Part shown: one piece after another, positions 9,301-17,658 of the stretch
Layout: the number at the start of each line of letters is the position of its first letter
Numbering within the stretch: the first letter of the stretch is position 1
Assembly (NCBI RefSeq): GCF_002953715.1
Contig: NZ_CP025012.1
Coordinates: forward strand, 4,397,001-4,461,000
Direction: 5' to 3'
From: Rhizobium leguminosarum
GTDB taxonomy: Bacteria > Pseudomonadota > Alphaproteobacteria > Rhizobiales > Rhizobiaceae
DNA length: 64,000 nucleotides
Made by a program: the position numbers and the translations under genes
The notes under the pieces: model-generated
The model's database searches: none
The model's input: the letters and a program-made list of their open reading frames with translations, nothing else
Told to the model about the DNA's origin: nothing

Positions 9301-12300
9301 AGGCGGCCGCCTGCTGGGAGGTGACGCCGACATGGCGCATCTGCACCTGCGTGCGTGTCCATGCCTGGACGAGCTCGTGGGTGAAGGCGTCGGGATGACG
9401 GTAGCGATTGACCGCCTTGTCGACTTCCTCGCGGCTTGGCGCCGCAATCGTCCAGAAGATCACGCTGACTTTCTTGCCGGCCGGTACACGGACGGTGCGA
9501 CGCAGCGACATGACGGCATCGAGCATGAAGCCATCGCTGCCTGAAAGCGTTGCACCCGGATCGAAGGCCGCTGCATCGGCAAGGCTGCGGCCGCGGCCGA
9601 TGAACTTGCGCCGATCGGTCTCGAATTCGGTATGGCGAGTATCGCCGGCATTGTCGACGATCAGATGTGCGATGCTGATGTTCGGCTCGTTCGGATCGCG
9701 CTTGTTGCGTTCGGCGCGGATGACGTCGCCGCGCTTGCCGATCTCGGTCTTGACGAACATGCGGGCGAATGCCGGATGCGCATTGTCGGTATCGTCGGAG
9801 GTGATCACCGGTTCGAGATAGGAAGTGACCTCGATGAAACGGTCTTCCGTGCCCATGTTGAGCAGGGTGACGCGGCGGGCCTCGGCATCATGCTCAGTCG
9901 CGACGATGCATTCCACCTCGCTTGTGAGGTCACCGACCATCTTGGTGAACTGCGCCTTCTCGTCGGCGAATTCGACCTTGATCTTTTCGCCTTCGACGCC
10001 CTTCGGCTCTGATGTCGCCGACCACCATTCGTTGGTGGCGGTATCGCGGAGAAAGATGAAGCTGCCCCAGCGGTCCTCGGTCGGATCAGGCTTCCAGCGG
10101 GAAACGGAAAGATTATTCCAGCGGGAATAACCGGCGCCCGTCGCCGTCAGCATCACCGAATAATGACCATTCGACAGGAAGACGAGTTCGCGGTCGCGCG
10201 AAGCCGGATCGTTGATCTTCCGGAGCTCCGGCCGCAGGAGATCGTCCTGGATACTGGCGGGCGTATCGGATTCATGCTTGCCGCTCATGACGGGAATGTC
10301 GCGCGGCGCCTTTTCCTGCAGCAGCAACTCCGCCGCCTCGATGACGGGATCGGCATGGAAGAGTTCGCGCAGATGACCATTGAAGGCGACGTTGGCGACC
10401 GCCGCGATCGACATGCCGTGGTGATGGGCATAATAATTGTAGACTACTGCGCATTTCTTGCCTTCCGGCACGCGCGTCGGCGTGAAATCGACGGCGTCGT
10501 GGAAGCCGAACTTGCCGAGTGCGCCGAGCTTGCGCAGCTTCTGCAGGTTTTCCAGCGCAGCCGGCGGATCGTACTGGCTGGCAAGCAGCGAGGCATAGGG
10601 CGCGATGACGGCATTGTGGCCGAGGCCGCGCTTCAGGCCGAGCGTGGGCACGCCGAAATTCGTGTACTGATAATTGAGGTTATGGTCGCGGGCATTGAAG
10701 GCCGCTTCCGAAATGCCCCACGGAATACCGAGCTTGCGGGCGTAATTCATCTGCTCGACGACGACCAGATTGTTGGTCTGGTTGAGGATACCCCCGCCGC
10801 GCTCCTGCATGACGAGCGGCGGCATCAGATATTCGAACATCGAGCCGGACCAGGAAACCAGCGCACCGCGCGACCCCACAGGCACGACCTGGCGGCCGAG
10901 GCGGTACCAGTGTTCCGTCGGCAGGTCGCCCTTGGCGATGCCGAAGAGGCTGGTCAGGCGGCATTCAGATGCGAGAAGGTCATAGCAGGCCTGGTCGAGT
11001 TCACCGCTTTCGACGCGATAGCCAATCGACAGTAGACGCCGCTCCGGCCGGAACAGGAAGCCGAAATCCATCGAGAAGGCGATATCGCGCGCCTTGTCGC
11101 GCAGCGCAACCAGGCGCGGCCTCAGCGCATCGACTTTGGAAAGGTCGAAAGTGCTGTCGGAAATATGCGCCTCGCAGACCTTCACGAGAGATGCCGCCCA
11201 TTGGGTGACCTCTTCGCTCTGCTTCGACTTGACCTCATGGTCGAGATTGGCGGCGAGCTTCTCGATGTCGCGCGCGAGAACCGCAAGGTTGATGATGCGG
11301 ATCGAGGCGAATTCGTGCTCGCGTTTGACGGCGGCGAGTGCGTTCTGGAAGCCGACGATGCGCTCCTCCAGGCGCCGGCGCAGCGGGCGCACGGTCTTGC
11401 GGTCATCGGGCAGATCCGCCAGCACTTCGCGGAGGATGCCGGCGGTGTCGCCGACGCCGTCAAGATTGCCCTGCATATGGGCGGACGGCGCCTCGGCCCA
11501 GTTGCGGCAGGCCGACGAAATGGCGATCAGATGGCCGGCGAGATTGCCGCTGTCGACGGCCGAGACGTAACGAGGCCCAAGCGTCTGCAGCGTATCGGTG
11601 TGATACCAGTTGAACAGATGGCCGCGGAATTTCTCCATTCTGTCGATCGTCGCGATCGTCTGCTCCAGCCGCTCGAGCGTCTCCTCGAAGGAGAACCAGC
11701 CGAAATGCCGGCCGGAAACGACGGAAAGCAGATAGACGCCGATATTGGTCGGCGAGGTGCGCGCCGCGACGATCACATGCGGCGTTTCCTGGATATTGTC
11801 CGGCGGCAGATAGTTCTGCTCGGCCGTCGTGAAGGTCTCGAAATAGCGCCAGGTGCGCCGGGCGATCTTGCGCAGTTCGCTCGACACGGAATCGGCGACC
11901 TCGAGCCGGTCCTCGGTCTCCGCCGACTGGCTGACATACCAGGCGACAACAGGCGACAGGATCCACAGCAGCGCAAAGGGAATGCCGACGAGAAAGGCGT
12001 TGTCACCGGGAAGGGCTGCGAAACCGAGCGCCAGCAGCGCCAGCGCCGGCGCATGCCACATCGCCTTGTAATAGGAGATCAACGTGCCCTGGCCACCGGC
12101 CTGAACGCTGGCGGCGGTCCGCCACTGCAGCATCAGCTTGCGGCTGAAGAACAAGCGGTAAAGCGAACGGCCGATCGCATCCGCCATCATGCAGGCCGAA
12201 TCGGCGATGAAGACGATACGCAGTGCAACCTGAGCATTGGCGGCGGTGATATCGGACCAGACCGTATAGAGATGGGCGCGGGCGATGATATCGCTGGTGC

Positions 12301-14863
12301 GCGGGATGATGCCGTTGATGAGCGACAGCGTCGGCGCGACGAAGAGGCAGAAGATCAGCAGAATCTGCCAGATCAGCGCGCCGAGCGGACCCATGAAATA
12401 CCAGCCGAGCACGGAAGCGAAGAACCAGGCGATCGGCGTCAGCGAGCGGCGCAGATTGTCGAACATCTTCCAGCGGCCGAGTGCCGTGACGCCGTATTTC
12501 GGATTGAACATGTAGGGAAGAAGCTGCCAGTCGCCGCGTGCCCAGCGATGCTGGCGCGAGGTTTCCACCTCGTAGCGGATCGGGAAATCCTCCACCAGTT
12601 CGAGATCGGTGACGAGCGCGCAACGCGCCATCGAGCCTTCGAGAAGATCGTGGCTGAGCACGGAGTTCTCGTCGATCCGGCCCTTCAACGACGCTTCGAA
12701 AGCATCGACATGGTAAAGGCCCTTGCCGGTGAAGGTGCCTTCGCCGGCGAGATCCTGATAGACGTCGGAAACGGTGAAGACGTAAGGATCGAGGCCGCGG
12801 TTGATCGAAAAGACGCGCTGGAAGACTGACGCGTCCTTGCCCGTCGTCAGCGACGGCGTGACCCGCGGCTGCAGCACGCCATAGCCGCTTTCGACGCGGC
12901 CGGTTTTCGGATTGATGACCGGGCGGTTGATCGGATGATAGAGCTTGCCGACGAGCTTGGTGACGGCATCGCGCATCAGGCGCGTATCGGCATCGAGCGT
13001 CATGACATATTGCACATTGGCCGGCACGGTATTGGCGCCCGGCAGGTAGGTCGTGTCGCGGTCGCCGCGCAGAAGCATGTTCAGCTCATGCAGCTTGCCG
13101 CGCTTGCGCTCCCAGCCCATCCAGACGCCTTCCGAGGGATTGTAGAGGCGGCGGCGATGCAACAGATAGAAACGCGTCTTGCCGTCATAGGCATAGCGGG
13201 CGGAAAGATTGGCGATCTCGCGCCTGGCATAGTCGAGAACCTCGAGATCGGCAGGCGTTTCCTCGGCCTCGCTGTCCGGCCAGTCGCTGAGCATCGCGAA
13301 ATAGATCTCGCCGCGCGGATTGGCGAGATAATGAACCTCGAGATTGCGCACATGATCGTCGACACTGTCGCGGTTCGAGATCAGGCAGGGCACGACGAGC
13401 AGCGTGCGCGCATCTTCCGGAATGCCTTCCTTGAACTCGTAGCCGACGAGGCGCGCCGGCGTCACGAAGAAGGATAGCAAGGTGTTGAAGAGACCCGTCG
13501 CCCCCTCCGACGCCGGCACGGAGAACATGATCAGCAGCAAGGCGATTTCAAACGCACCCATGCCGGCATTGGCCATGAACTTGCCGACGATCGCCATGGC
13601 GATGATGGTCAGCAGCATGACGGGCACGGCAATCGCCAGCCAGTTGAACCGGCGCACGGCGCGCACGAAATGCTGGATGATCGTCGGGCGATAGTTCGCC
13701 CGCGCCTCGAGCTTCGGCCGTTGCGCGCCGGACAGGAAGCCGCCGACATTCGGTTCGTGCGGCTGCGGCTCGTTGGAGGCCTTGGCGGCGTCAGTCATGT
13801 CAAGCGCCAGCTGGGCGATTTCCATTTCCGTCAGCGGCGAGCGCTTGGCCAGCTTCTCGATCTGTTTGCGATATTTGTTGCGCGATCCGGAATCGAGGAT
13901 GCCGTAATCCGAATGCTCCCAGAGCAGCTTGTCGACATGGCTGACCTGCTCGACCCAGACCGACCATTCGGCATCATCGATCTCGCGAAGGCTGCGGATG
14001 ATGTTGCCCATCGTCACGTTGCCGGAAGAGAGCCGGCTGTGTTCGGCCGCCGTCGTCTCTTCGGTATTGCGGCCGAGCTCTTCCAGCCGCGCGTCGAGCC
14101 AGGTGATCGCCAGGCTCGACGTCTGCGAGCCGTCGCGCAGGCGATAGAGGAACTGCGTCGAGAAGGTATTGTCCTCGGCAAGCGATTCCAGCGTCTTCAG
14201 ATAGGCGGTCGCCCCGGCTGGATCGGTCAGGCGCACCAATTCGTCGGCCGCCTCGTTGGCGCGGCGGCGCAGGCGGCGGCTGGCTTCGACACGGCTCGAA
14301 ATGCGGCGAAGATTTTCTACGAGCACGTAGCGCACCAGAGAGGGCAACGCCCAGAGTTCGCCGATCCTGAGCGTCTCGCTGGCCTGGAAGCCGTCGACCA
14401 GCGCCGTCAGGCTTTCCTGCGAGATCGTGCTGTGGGTATGAGCGACATAGAGCCAGGCAAGCACGAGGGTGCGCGGCACCTCGACGCCGCCGACGACCAT
14501 GGTCGGCAATTCGCGATAGAAGCGGCGAGGGAAGTCACGCCGCACCTCCTGGATCGCCTCTTCGACGATATAATGATTGTCCAGCAGCCATTCTGCCGCC
14601 GGCGTGATCGTCTCACCGGCTTCGACGTCAGTCGCCGTGGTCCGGTAGACGCGCAGGATTTCCTTCTCGTTTTCCTTATGGCGCGCGAAGAAATCGAAGG
14701 GGGCGAAAGCCGGCAGCTTGTCGACGCCGTTGCGGGCGACCGCATCGCCCATCGCCTTGATGTCCTCGATGGAAAGATAGGTCGAGCGGATCGAATCATT
14801 ATGATCGATCTGCTTCGTCTCGGGTTCGCGCGAAAGGCTCGGAGAAAGATTGGAAATAGACAT
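6344..14863 (-). CDS. ndvB: cyclic beta-1,2-glucan synthase NdvB
   Basis: A 2839-residue giant membrane enzyme, the length expected for NdvB/ChvB/Cgs. After an N-terminal soluble region come two membrane segments (about 408-470) and a GT84 glycosyltransferase domain with VMTLDADTRL (about 620) and RQHRWARGDW (about 769). More membrane segments follow (about 808-850 and 937-976). A glycoamylase-like region contains YYAHHHGMSIAAVAN (about 1480), and the C-terminal part resembles GH94 phosphorylases (GGDWNDGMNRVG about 2538, PPGVRENGGQYTHAATW about 2683), which controls ring size. It builds cyclic beta-1,2-glucan from UDP-glucose with itself as protein primer. No good ribosome-binding site precedes the ATG. 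Export is by NdvA. Confidence 0.97.
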   Translation of the reverse strand: MSISNLSPSLSREPETKQIDHNDSIRSTYLSIEDIKAMGDAVARNGVDKLPAFAPFDFFARHKENEKEILRVYRTTATDVEAGETITPAAEWLLDNHYIVEEAIQEVRRDFPRRFYRELPTMVVGGVEVPRTLVLAWLYVAHTHSTISQESLTALVDGFQASETLRIGELWALPSLVRYVLVENLRRISSRVEASRRLRRRANEAADELVRLTDPAGATAYLKTLESLAEDNTFSTQFLYRLRDGSQTSSLAITWLDARLEELGRNTEETTAAEHSRLSSGNVTMGNIIRSLREIDDAEWSVWVEQVSHVDKLLWEHSDYGILDSGSRNKYRKQIEKLAKRSPLTEMEIAQLALDMTDAAKASNEPQPHEPNVGGFLSGAQRPKLEARANYRPTIIQHFVRAVRRFNWLAIAVPVMLLTIIAMAIVGKFMANAGMGAFEIALLLIMFSVPASEGATGLFNTLLSFFVTPARLVGYEFKEGIPEDARTLLVVPCLISNRDSVDDHVRNLEVHYLANPRGEIYFAMLSDWPDSEAEETPADLEVLDYARREIANLSARYAYDGKTRFYLLHRRRLYNPSEGVWMGWERKRGKLHELNMLLRGDRDTTYLPGANTVPANVQYVMTLDADTRLMRDAVTKLVGKLYHPINRPVINPKTGRVESGYGVLQPRVTPSLTTGKDASVFQRVFSINRGLDPYVFTVSDVYQDLAGEGTFTGKGLYHVDAFEASLKGRIDENSVLSHDLLEGSMARCALVTDLELVEDFPIRYEVETSRQHRWARGDWQLLPYMFNPKYGVTALGRWKMFDNLRRSLTPIAWFFASVLGWYFMGPLGALIWQILLIFCLFVAPTLSLINGIIPRTSDIIARAHLYTVWSDITAANAQVALRIVFIADSACMMADAIGRSLYRLFFSRKLMLQWRTAASVQAGGQGTLISYYKAMWHAPALALLALGFAALPGDNAFLVGIPFALLWILSPVVAWYVSQSAETEDRLEVADSVSSELRKIARRTWRYFETFTTAEQNYLPPDNIQETPHVIVAARTSPTNIGVYLLSVVSGRHFGWFSFEETLERLEQTIATIDRMEKFRGHLFNWYHTDTLQTLGPRYVSAVDSGNLAGHLIAISSACRNWAEAPSAHMQGNLDGVGDTAGILREVLADLPDDRKTVRPLRRRLEERIVGFQNALAAVKREHEFASIRIINLAVLARDIEKLAANLDHEVKSKQSEEVTQWAASLVKVCEAHISDSTFDLSKVDALRPRLVALRDKARDIAFSMDFGFLFRPERRLLSIGYRVESGELDQACYDLLASECRLTSLFGIAKGDLPTEHWYRLGRQVVPVGSRGALVSWSGSMFEYLMPPLVMQERGGGILNQTNNLVVVEQMNYARKLGIPWGISEAAFNARDHNLNYQYTNFGVPTLGLKRGLGHNAVIAPYASLLASQYDPPAALENLQKLRKLGALGKFGFHDAVDFTPTRVPEGKKCAVVYNYYAHHHGMSIAAVANVAFNGHLRELFHADPVIEAAELLLQEKAPRDIPVMSGKHESDTPASIQDDLLRPELRKINDPASRDRELVFLSNGHYSVMLTATGAGYSRWNNLSVSRWKPDPTEDRWGSFIFLRDTATNEWWSATSEPKGVEGEKIKVEFADEKAQFTKMVGDLTSEVECIVATEHDAEARRVTLLNMGTEDRFIEVTSYLEPVITSDDTDNAHPAFARMFVKTEIGKRGDVIRAERNKRDPNEPNISIAHLIVDNAGDTRHTEFETDRRKFIGRGRSLADAAAFDPGATLSGSDGFMLDAVMSLRRTVRVPAGKKVSVIFWTIAAPSREEVDKAVNRYRHPDAFTHELVQAWTRTQVQMRHVGVTSQQAAAFQHLGRYLVYPDMQLRKDEATVEAGLQSQSALWPLAISGDFPIFTLRINDDMDLDIAREALLAQEYLRSRGVTADLVIMNERASSYAQDMQHALDAMCENVRRMGQADGLRQHIFAVRKDLMEEATYHALIAASRVTLHTKNGKVVDQINRAVALFAPSKEELQEMERAERNKAPVKRVVPVPPPVVPAVVIEEEGDLDFWNGIGGFARDGREYVVRLPGGHATPQPWINVISNDSFGFHVSAEGSGFTWSVNSRDYQLTSWSNDAVVNRSGEAFYLTDLDSGAVMTPFAALSRRPDIRFEARHGLGYSVFSSVQHDIALELTQTIDREKPVKLQRLRLRNTGSTGRKLRLYGYVEWILGSNPGRTVPFILSSHDEETGALFATNPYSIDFSNRTAFFAASETLSSFSASRREFIGKAGTIQAPQAVTSAAALSGATELDGDPAAALAIDIELGAGEERDFTFFLGDTPTEEEARTVIADIRKASFDETVEANREFWRDFTGRLQISTPDRGMNNLVNTWLPYQSLGCRIMARTAFYQASGAFGFRDQLQDTLAFVLHEPSLARRQILNAASRQFREGDVQHWWLPGTGAGVRTLISDDVVWLAYAIHHYCSVTGDKNVLDEEIAFLEGPALLEGQHDSFYKPEISEDKTSVFEHAALALDLAIARKGTNGLPLFLGGDWNDGMNRVGIGGRGTSVWLGWFLAGALRSFIPYAEERGDTARAERWSAHLTELKKALETAAWDGGYYRRGTFDDGALLGSRESPECRIDSIAQSWSVLSGEGDPARAVTAMDAVLDQLVDEDARIIRLFTPPFVNSARDPGYIKAYPPGVRENGGQYTHAATWVVMALAELKRGDDAFRCFQILNPITHALDKASAEQYRVEPYVVAADVYGNEPYTSRGGWTWYTGSAGWLYRAAVEGILGIRLKDGRLYVRPSLPSEWDGFAAEVEQGGGKYRISVSKASNDSGYTLSINGCEVTDPEEGYPLG

Positions 14864-15435
14864 GGGTTCGGTTCTGGATCCAAACGAAGTTATGGCTGTT
14901 TTGCTCAGCCTTTTGCACTGCTTATCATGACTGCTACATGAACGGAGCCCTATTCTTCAAAGATCGATGAAGTGGGGGGTGAACGACACTTGGCAAGCGA
15001 TGCAACGGGCTAAGCCCTGGTTCAGGACGCGGCCCGAAAGGATCGAGACCATCGATACTCTCTCCGCGAAAGCCATGTCGAAAATTTGGACACTATCGGG
15101 ATAATTCAAGTCAAGAGGCGTTCACCGCTTGCCCGGCGAGCTTGTCTGGGCGGTGGAAATGACGAAAATGCCGGCACGGGATCCCGCCGATCAACAGCTT
15201 CGATTTCAGAAAAAGGAAAGAAGACGATCGCCAGATCATGCGCCTGACAGCGATTTGGGCGAGCTTGCGCCCCGCGCATGAGCAAGTTCGCTGCGGCGCG
15301 CTTTGGATGGCGTGAAAAGAATAGAAGAATGATGATGAGGCTGGGAAAGCCGAGACAAATTGAATGTTCCGGAATTCAACAAAGGCGGAAACCGCCGCAG
15401 CGCCGGCAGCTGCCGACGCTTAGTCATCCGCCGGA
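14864..15435. other. long intergenic region upstream of ndvB
   Basis: About 570 bases with no gene I can support. The ndvB promoter must lie in the left part. A few short open frames exist on both strands, but none has a ribosome-binding site or recognisable protein character. The right part is the 3' flank of the 54-residue membrane protein gene. Confidence 0.5.
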
Positions 15436-15600
15436 TTATCCGACGACACCGCAAACCATGGCCACGACGAACAGGAACGCCGCGGTGAAGATCGCTCCAT
15501 GAAGCACCGTCTGAAGCCTGTGGCGCGTGGTGAGCGGCTTCTTGGTCGGTACGGAACCATACTGGTTCACGTGAGCATGCGAAATACCCAGATCTGCCAT
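15436..15600 (-). CDS. 54-residue single-pass membrane protein, unknown function
   Basis: The reverse strand reads MADLGISHAHVNQYGSVPTK, then a basic linker (KPLTTRHRLQTVLHG), then a hydrophobic segment AIFTAAFLFVVAMVCGVVG ending the protein. A CGGAGG ribosome-binding site lies six bases before the ATG, and codon use fits the surroundings. The layout, a soluble N-terminus, a basic stretch and one C-terminal membrane helix, suggests an inner-membrane microprotein with the N-terminus in the cytoplasm. It could be an accessory subunit or regulator of a membrane complex. The upstream region is A+T rich with an inverted repeat. I do not recognise a family. Confidence 0.7.
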   Translation of the reverse strand: MADLGISHAHVNQYGSVPTKKPLTTRHRLQTVLHGAIFTAAFLFVVAMVCGVVG

Positions 15601-15659
15601 ATGTCGCCTCCGTTGTTCTCGTGCGGCCGGTTGTGCGGCTCGCGCTTATATTCTTATTT

Positions 15660-15680
15660 TCTCTATCAAGTAGGTAGAGA
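15660..15680. promoter_or_regulatory. inverted repeat upstream of the 54-residue protein gene
   Basis: TCTCTA (15660-15665) and TAGAGA (15675-15680) flank a 9-base spacer in an A+T-rich block 60-80 bases before the start codon. Flanking ATTTT and AAAAT extend the symmetry. It could be an operator over the promoter; no regulator is known. Confidence 0.35.
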
Positions 15681-15727
15681 TAAAATTCCGTCCAGAGCGA
15701 ACGGAAGAGAAAATTCAACCAGCCCTT

Positions 15728-15916
15728 TTAGCAGAGCGTGCGCCATGCCCACATCAACGAGCGCTCGACGGCACTCTCGTTCTCAGGCGGGTTGGAGGAA
15801 GTCTCGATCAGCCGACGGTCCTTTTCCGTGGGAAGGGATACCGAAATCTGTTCCCGGCGATCGGCTCTTACGGGAGGATCGAGATAGCCCATGGTCATCC
15901 CACCGAGAAAGAACAT
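15728..15916 (-). CDS. hypothetical 62-residue protein
   Basis: A short frame starting MFFLGGMTMGYLDPPVRADR and ending RSLMWAWRTLC. ATGGAGG lies about seven bases before the ATG, which is good support for translation. The protein is mixed and polar, with no signal peptide, membrane helix or recognised motif. An internal ATG (MGYLDPPV) could also be the start. It stands alone between the 54-residue protein gene and the dpp operon end. Real but of unknown function is more likely than not. Confidence 0.45.
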   Translation of the reverse strand: MFFLGGMTMGYLDPPVRADRREQISVSLPTEKDRRLIETSSNPPENESAVERSLMWAWRTLC

Positions 15917-16078
15917 GCTTCAACCTCCATCGATCACGAAAGCTAACAAACGTTAACAGGATCATGACAGAAGCAAGGCAGCTGTCAATAGTCTAGTTGA
16001 ATGGTCGTCTTTTAGGGAAACATTATCCTTAACATTGCCGCCCATCTTTTCTTTTCAAAGGTTTGAAAAGATTGGCCC

Positions 16079-16828
16079 TCAAGCTTTGACGAAACCCTTG
16101 CTCGCGATCATCAAATTTCTCGTATAGTCCTCGTGAACCGCACCCGTCGCCAGTTCCTGCGAGCTCAACCGCTCGACGACGGCGCCGTTGCGCATCACGG
16201 CCAGCCGTTCACACATATGGGTGACGACACCGAGATCATGGCTCACCATCACGAAGGTGAGCTTGCGGTCGCGTCGGATCTGCTCCAGCAGGTTCAGCAC
16301 TTCGGCCTGCACCGAGGCGTCGAGCGCCGATGTTGGCTCGTCGAGCAGCAGGATCGACGGTTCCACGATCAAAGCCCGGGCGATCGCCACGCGCTGGCGC
16401 TGGCCGCCGGAGAGCTGGTGCGGGTAGCGGAAACGGAAACCATTGCCGAGGCCGACCTCGTCAAGCGCGCGGGCGATGCGCTTCTCGCTGTCGGTGATGC
16501 CGTGGATTGCAAGCGGTTCGAGCAGAAGCCGGTCGATCGTCTGGCGCGGATGCAGCGAACCATAAGGATCCTGGAAGACCATTTGCACGCGCCGGTAGAA
16601 AGACTTGCTGCGTTTTGATCCTTTCAATACTTCGTCGTCGATGTGGATCGCGCCGCCGCTTATCGGCGCAAGTCCGGCAACGGCCCGCAGCAAGGTCGAT
16701 TTTCCCGAGCCGGACTCACCGACAAGGCCAAAGGATTCGCCGCGTTCGACGCCGATGCTGACATCCTTCAGGGCATGAAAATGGTCGTAGACGACGCTGA
16801 GATTGTCGACTTGGAGAGCTGCGCTCAT
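16079..16828 (-). CDS. peptide ABC transporter ATP-binding protein (DppF-like)
   Basis: A 249-residue ABC ATPase. It has Walker A GESGSGKST, Q-loop QMVFQDPYGSLHPR, signature LSGGQRQR, Walker B LLLDEPTSALD and switch histidine VSHDLG. The QDPYGSL(H/N)PR segment is typical of oligopeptide/dipeptide ATPases. It pairs with the preceding DppD-like ATPase, and together they power import through DppB/DppC. The start ATG at 16826-16828 overlaps the preceding stop (ATGA); the frame open further upstream is only a shadow of dppD. It is the last gene of the operon, and its C-terminus is slightly shorter than usual. Confidence 0.9.
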   Translation of the reverse strand: MSAALQVDNLSVVYDHFHALKDVSIGVERGESFGLVGESGSGKSTLLRAVAGLAPISGGAIHIDDEVLKGSKRSKSFYRRVQMVFQDPYGSLHPRQTIDRLLLEPLAIHGITDSEKRIARALDEVGLGNGFRFRYPHQLSGGQRQRVAIARALIVEPSILLLDEPTSALDASVQAEVLNLLEQIRRDRKLTFVMVSHDLGVVTHMCERLAVMRNGAVVERLSSQELATGAVHEDYTRNLMIASKGFVKA

Positions 16829-17658
16829 GCCGCCCACTCCGGCTTTCGGTCGAGCACCGGCAGCGGATGGCGGTTTGCACCGATCTCGGGCATGCAATTC
16901 AGCAGTCCCTGCGTATAGGGATGCTGCGCATGTTTGAGATCGGCCGCCGCCAATTCCTCGACGATCTTTCCGGCATACATGACGATGACGCGGTCGCAGA
17001 AGGAAGAGACCAGCCTCAGATCGTGGGAGACGAAGATCAGCCCCATGCCGCGCTCGGACACCAGCTTGTCCATGATCCTCAGCACGTCGAGCTGCACCGT
17101 CACATCGAGCGCCGAGGTCGGCTCGTCGGCAATCAGCAGCTCAGGTCCGGCAATCAGCATCATGGCGATCATCGCCCGCTGCCCCATACCGCCCGAAACC
17201 TCGTGCGGATGCAGGTCGAAGACGCGTTTCGGGTCGCGGATCTGCACCGCTTCCAGCATGGCGAGCGCGCGCTCGCGCGCCTCCGCCTTGCCGACCTTCT
17301 CATGCGTCCGCAGCGTTTCGCAGATCTGCCGTCCGATCGACATGACGGGATCGAGCGAATATTTCGGATCCTGCAGGATCATGGCGATGCGCTTGCCGCG
17401 CAGCCTGCGTCTTTCGCCGGCGGAGGCGTTGATCAAATCGATGCCGTTGAAATTAAGCCTGTCGGCCGTGACGATGCCGTGTTTCGGCGTCAGGCCCATG
17501 ATCGCCCGTCCGGTCTGCGACTTGCCGGAACCGGATTCGCCGACGATGCCGAGCCTTTCCTTGCCGAGCGTGAAGGAGACGCCGCGCACGGCCTCGATCA
17601 CGCCGGTGCGCGTGGGGTAGCTGACCTTGAGCTTGTCCACCGTCAGAAGTGTCGTCAT
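16825..17658 (-). CDS. peptide ABC transporter ATP-binding protein (DppD-like)
   Basis: A 277-residue ABC ATPase starting MTTLLTVDKLKVSYPTRTG. It has Walker A GESGSGKSQ, QDPKYSLDPVMSIGRQI, the slightly unusual signature VSGGMGQR, and Walker B LLIADEPTSALD. It ends with the HPYTQGLLNCMPEIG stretch that marks OppD/DppD-type proteins. It is one half of the ATPase heterodimer for peptide import. The start codon overlaps the stop of the upstream permease gene (ATGA), so translation is probably coupled. Open frame before this ATG lies inside the permease gene and was rejected. Confidence 0.9.
   Translation of the reverse strand: MTTLLTVDKLKVSYPTRTGVIEAVRGVSFTLGKERLGIVGESGSGKSQTGRAIMGLTPKHGIVTADRLNFNGIDLINASAGERRRLRGKRIAMILQDPKYSLDPVMSIGRQICETLRTHEKVGKAEARERALAMLEAVQIRDPKRVFDLHPHEVSGGMGQRAMIAMMLIAGPELLIADEPTSALDVTVQLDVLRIMDKLVSERGMGLIFVSHDLRLVSSFCDRVIVMYAGKIVEELAAADLKHAQHPYTQGLLNCMPEIGANRHPLPVLDRKPEWAA

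Noticed and set aside
7628..14941. Several long open frames on the plus strand within ndvB (for example 7628-9544, 11165-12829, 13670-14941)
   Set aside because: All lie antisense to one continuous conserved 2839-residue protein and show shadow-type composition.
14884..15235. Possible small RNA or gene upstream of ndvB
   Set aside because: No hairpin with T-tract and no coding frame with ribosome-binding site; left as the ndvB control region.
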